Below are positions 61,048-64,000 of a stretch of DNA of 64,000 nucleotides, in pieces (positions within the stretch are counted from its first letter, which is position 1; every line of letters begins with the position of its first letter). Both the position numbers and the translations under genes were made by a program. The notes beneath the pieces were generated by a model. The model was given only the letters and a program-made list of their open reading frames with translations, was not told where the DNA came from and made no database searches. The DNA comes from Catenibacillus scindens (GTDB lineage: Bacteria; Bacillota; Clostridia; Lachnospirales; Lachnospiraceae), in NCBI RefSeq assembly GCF_014202115.1, contig NZ_JACHFW010000001.1, positions 496,001 through 560,000 on the forward strand, given 5' to 3'.

Positions 61048-61129
61048 TTCGCAGGCTTCTTTTGCGAAGCAAAACTTTAAATAAGCCTGCGAAGGTTACT
61101 GCTCACTGGCTTGCCAGTGAACAGTAACC
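61048..61129. repeat. Two adjacent perfect hairpins between the foldase and sortase genes
   Basis: First TTCGCAGGCTT/AAGCCTGCGAA (61048-61058, 61083-61093), then GGTTACTG-CTCACTGGC / GCCAGTGA-ACAGTAACC (61094-61129). The second has the same arms as the hairpin at 33234-33260. Neither is followed by a T-tract. Confidence 0.65.
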
Positions 61130-61153
61130 CACCACCGGTCTGTCCTTTTCCCG

Positions 61154-62461
61154 TTACTGAGCCGCCGTCTCCGTCTGTCCGGCGTCAGTCTCACTGTCGC
61201 CGCGGCCGGCGCCTGCATCCCCTTCACCGCTGTCTGCGGCGGCTGTGTCACTGGAGCTGTCTGCGGCGGCTGTGTCCGCCTCGCTGCCGCTCTGGTCAGA
61301 CGCCTCTGTCTCACCGCTGCTCTCCTGGGCAGGCGTGTTCAACACGACAAAGTCCTGCCATCCCTGATAAAACTCAGGGTTATTATCCTCCAGCCACTGC
61401 TGGTAAGTCTCGTTATACTTGCTCACCGCCAGACTGCGCTGGGCGGACTGGGTAAGCTCCTCGTTATTTTCAGAAACGCACTTCATCACATGATAACCGT
61501 ACTCTGTCTCAACAATAGCCATCTCCCCTTCAGCCAGGGCAAAGGCGCCATCGGTAAATTCCTGGACATAAGTCACTCCGTCAGGACTCTCCCCGTTCCG
61601 GTTAAGAGAATACTCAAAACCGCTATCCTCATTATATTCTTCCGCCAGTGCCTCAAAATCCTCTCCGGCCTGGGCCCGCTCAAGAATTTCCTGGGCCTGA
61701 GCGTAACGGGACTCTTTGTAGCTCTGGGCTTCTGACTCAGACATGCTTTGTGTTTCCCCGGAGTCATTGGTCTCCTCAGGTGCAGCCGTCAGCAGGAGAA
61801 TATGATCAACTGTGCGGAAAATACAGTCCTGCTGCTCATCTTCCGTAAACTGGGCGATCTGCTTTTCCACCTCTGTATCCAGCACTTTCGCCGCGATGGA
61901 CAGATGCTCAAGGATCTGGGTCACATTTTCATCATTAAAACCGTAAAATTCCTTGTCCGCATCAGAGACATTGGCGTTGAAGCTGGCAAGGTTTTCAGCG
62001 ATCTGTTCGTGATCGTCATCAGATAAGGTGATCTGATCCTCCTCTGCCATGGTATTCCAGAACGCGGTCTGGAGAACCTGGCTTTCCACAAGACGTTTCA
62101 GATAATCTCCGTAGGTCATCCCGTCCTCCGACAAAGTCATTGTCCAGTCAATAGACCCGGTGTATTCCATCTGAGTTCGCATACTCAGATAATTATAAAA
62201 CAGCTCCGGCGCCATAATATCCACGCCGTCGATGGTCAGGGCCACAGCGTCAGGGTCCACCGGCTGGTTTTCAGTCACAGCCTCCGTCTCCTGAACATCC
62301 GTCTCCGATTCCCCGCCGGTCTGCGCCCCGCTCTCCTCTGTCTGGGACGCCTGGGTCTGCCCGTTAGTATCCGCCGTATTTTCTCCGCAGCCGGCGATCA
62401 TTCCAGCCGCGAGGCAGAGCGCCGCAGCCGCTGCAGTTGTTTTTTTCAGTAATTTAATCAT
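61154..62461 (-). CDS. PrsA/SurA-like peptidylprolyl isomerase lipoprotein
   Basis: A 435-residue foldase. Signal and lipobox (AAGMIAGCGEN), acidic Thr/Glu linker, a SurA-type N-terminal chaperone part (about 75-220), a parvulin-like domain (HILLLTAAP, AGEDFEALAEEYNEDSGFEY, EFTDGAFALAEGEMAIVETE, GYHVMKC), and a Ser/Glu/Asp/Ala-rich tail of ~60 residues. PrsA-type proteins assist secreted proteins outside the membrane. AGGA lies ten bases before the ATG. The sortase follows 179 bases later. Confidence 0.88.
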   Translation of the reverse strand: MIKLLKKTTAAAAALCLAAGMIAGCGENTADTNGQTQASQTEESGAQTGGESETDVQETEAVTENQPVDPDAVALTIDGVDIMAPELFYNYLSMRTQMEYTGSIDWTMTLSEDGMTYGDYLKRLVESQVLQTAFWNTMAEEDQITLSDDDHEQIAENLASFNANVSDADKEFYGFNDENVTQILEHLSIAAKVLDTEVEKQIAQFTEDEQQDCIFRTVDHILLLTAAPEETNDSGETQSMSESEAQSYKESRYAQAQEILERAQAGEDFEALAEEYNEDSGFEYSLNRNGESPDGVTYVQEFTDGAFALAEGEMAIVETEYGYHVMKCVSENNEELTQSAQRSLAVSKYNETYQQWLEDNNPEFYQGWQDFVVLNTPAQESSGETEASDQSGSEADTAAADSSSDTAAADSGEGDAGAGRGDSETDAGQTETAAQ

Positions 62462-62486
62462 GTTCCAATATCCTTTCCGGGAAAAG

Positions 62487-62575
62487 TTGTAACTATTCGG
62501 GGCGGCGCATCTTCTTGTCCGTCCTGTGGCCGGACAAGAAGCATCGGATGTTTTCCCGCCGCCCTAAACTGTTAC
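62487..62575. repeat. Nested hairpin of the dispersed family between mfd and the foldase gene
   Basis: Outer GTAACTATT...GTTAC, then GGGCGGCG/CGCCGCCC, then a perfect inner stem TTCTTGTCCG/CGGACAAGAA (62512-62521, 62531-62540). It fills the 120-base gap. Confidence 0.6.
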
Positions 62576-62581
62576 GAAAAA

Positions 62582-64000
62582 TTATTCCCCTGTTAATGTT
62601 TTTATATCTGAGATAAGTATCTTCTCACAGCGGATCAGGTCAAATCCCGGCCCGCTTTTTGTTTTCACTGAAAAGTAAGGGTTATCCCCCATAGTAAACT
62701 TCATGGCCCCCCGGTACTTTTCCAGAAGAGGACCAATACGCTCCCCCCGAACTTTGGCCCGTGGAAACATAGTCACTTTTGTCTCATTGCCCCGATGGGT
62801 AATCGCAGAAACCCCCGCGCTGTGAGCAAGGGCTTTCACCAAGGCAATGCCTAGAAGATTCTGGACAGCTTTAGGCAGCTCTCCAAACCGGTCCATCAGC
62901 TCGTCGGCCATCTCCTCATATTCCTCCTGGGAAGATATGGCCGCAATACGCTTATAAATATCCAGCTTTTGGAACTCGTTGCGAATGTAGGTTGCAGGAA
63001 TATAGGCGTCCATATCAAGGTCAATAGTCGTCTCGAAATCTTCCTCAACTTCTTCGCCCCGCTGTTCCTTCACCGCCTCGTTGAGCATTTTGCAGTACAG
63101 ATCATAACCTACAGCCTCCATATGTCCGCTCTGCTGCTCACCGAGAAGATTTCCCGCCCCCCGGATCTCCAGATCTCTCATAGCGATCTTAAACCCGGAG
63201 CCAAGCTCTGTAAATTCACGGATAGCCGACAGACGTTTTTCCGCCACTTCCCGAAGGATAGTGTTACGCCGGTACATTAAAAAGGCGTAGGCAGTGCGGT
63301 TGGACCGCCCTACCCGGCCGCGGAGCTGATAGAGCTGGGACAGTCCAAGTTTATCCGCGTCATGGATGATCATTGTATTCACATTGGAAATATCAAGTCC
63401 CGTCTCAATAATGGTTGTGGATACAAGGACGTCGATCTCACCGTTAATAAAACCATACATGATCTTTTCCAACTCCCGCTCGTTCATCTGCCCGTGGGCG
63501 TAGGCCACCTGGGCGTCAGGCACTAGCCGGCTGATAGCCGCAGCCATTTCCTGGATACCGTTGACCCGGTTAAATACATAGTAGACCTGGCCCCCTCTGG
63601 ACAGCTCACGGTTAATCGCCTCCCGGACCATTTCCTCATTAAACTCCATGACATAGGTCTGAACAGGCATGCGGTCCATGGGCGGTTCTTCCAGCACACT
63701 CATATCCCGTATCCCCACCAGGCTCATATGGAGGGTCCTTGGTATAGGTGTGGCTGTCAGCGTAAGAACATCCACGTTTTCCTTCATTTTTTTAATTTTC
63801 TCTTTGTGGGTCACCCCGAAGCGCTGCTCCTCATCGACAATGAGTAGGCCCAGGTCTTTAAATTCCACATCTTTGGACAGTACCCGGTGGGTTCCGATAA
63901 GGATATCCACCATGCCTTTTTTCAATTCCTTCAAGGTGGCCGTCTGTTGGGCTTTTGACCGGAACCGGCATAAAAGATCCACAGTCACCGGATAATCTTT
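62582..64000 (-). CDS. mfd: Transcription-repair coupling factor Mfd, C-terminal part (runs off window)
   Basis: The last ~470 codons of Mfd. Helicase motifs are visible: motif II DEEQRFGV, motif III TATPIPRT, motif V/VI ETGLDISNVN and QLRGRVGRSNR, the TRG motif region (FKIAMRDLEIRGAGNLLGEQ), and the C-terminal D7 domain. Mfd removes stalled RNA polymerase and recruits UvrA. The N-terminal UvrB-like and RNA-polymerase-interacting domains lie beyond the window end. Confidence 0.97.
   Translation of the reverse strand, partial: KDYPVTVDLLCRFRSKAQQTATLKELKKGMVDILIGTHRVLSKDVEFKDLGLLIVDEEQRFGVTHKEKIKKMKENVDVLTLTATPIPRTLHMSLVGIRDMSVLEEPPMDRMPVQTYVMEFNEEMVREAINRELSRGGQVYYVFNRVNGIQEMAAAISRLVPDAQVAYAHGQMNERELEKIMYGFINGEIDVLVSTTIIETGLDISNVNTMIIHDADKLGLSQLYQLRGRVGRSNRTAYAFLMYRRNTILREVAEKRLSAIREFTELGSGFKIAMRDLEIRGAGNLLGEQQSGHMEAVGYDLYCKMLNEAVKEQRGEEVEEDFETTIDLDMDAYIPATYIRNEFQKLDIYKRIAAISSQEEYEEMADELMDRFGELPKAVQNLLGIALVKALAHSAGVSAITHRGNETKVTMFPRAKVRGERIGPLLEKYRGAMKFTMGDNPYFSVKTKSGPGFDLIRCEKILISDIKTLTGE

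Overview
The window reads as chromosome of a spore-forming, anaerobic Firmicute of the Lachnospiraceae/Clostridia type. The signs are spoIID next to a SpoIIQ-like gene, a SpoVB-like flippase, class B sortase, two BceRSAB-like modules, an oxygen-sensitive ThiH-type thiazole pathway, a glycyl radical enzyme remnant, strong AGGAGG ribosome sites and consensus sigma-A promoters. I saw no phage, IS element, CRISPR array, rRNA or tRNA. Family assignments are from reading motifs, not from searches.

Layout. 1-7128 (minus): a tight run of a B12-binding radical SAM protein, a DnaQ-like exonuclease, a 33-residue membrane peptide, a VanW protein, then an AIR-synthase-like protein, an Lrp regulator, an aminotransferase and TrmL; the last four are joined by ATGA overlaps. 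7325-14350 (plus): two PucR-type regulators run into a BceRSAB-like module. 14425-14823 (minus): a consensus promoter and an intrinsic terminator bound a ~365-nt transcript with no credible ORF. 14853-20319: SpoVB-like flippase, AEC transporter, an HPr-like protein lacking the phosphorylatable His, an internally deleted TVP38 protein, and an SPFH plus ribbon-helix-helix operon with tandem operator-like boxes. 20503-28560 (minus): aldehyde dehydrogenase, prolyl-tRNA editing protein, an orphan solute-binding lipoprotein with an RpiR regulator, ClpB. 28720-31220: AraC regulator divergent from a pair matching the alpha and beta subunits of C-glycoside deglycosidase. 31345-43639: CapA-like protein, nicotinate phosphoribosyltransferase, a second orphan solute-binding lipoprotein divergent from an AraC regulator with a dead GH39 domain, isochorismatase-like, YitT and MerR proteins, an Rpn-type nuclease with a 12-bp tandem repeat, a glycyl radical enzyme remnant and a lipoprotein.

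43845-47989 is a thiSFGHE operon. No TPP riboswitch is visible; its upstream region has tandem repeats, a promoter, an early terminator and a duplicated 63-nt hairpin. 48044-55560 (minus) is a second BceRSAB-like module behind a GNAT protein, a membrane protein and a carboxylesterase that is open in frame with an upstream GIY-YIG domain. 55800-64000 carries a flavodoxin-family protein, then (minus) SpoIIQ-like, spoIID, ackA, srtB, a PrsA-like foldase and the 3' part of mfd.

A recurring feature is a family of dispersed intergenic hairpins ending in (G)TAACAGTTCA / TGAACTGTTA(C), found in both orientations and in variants across the window.
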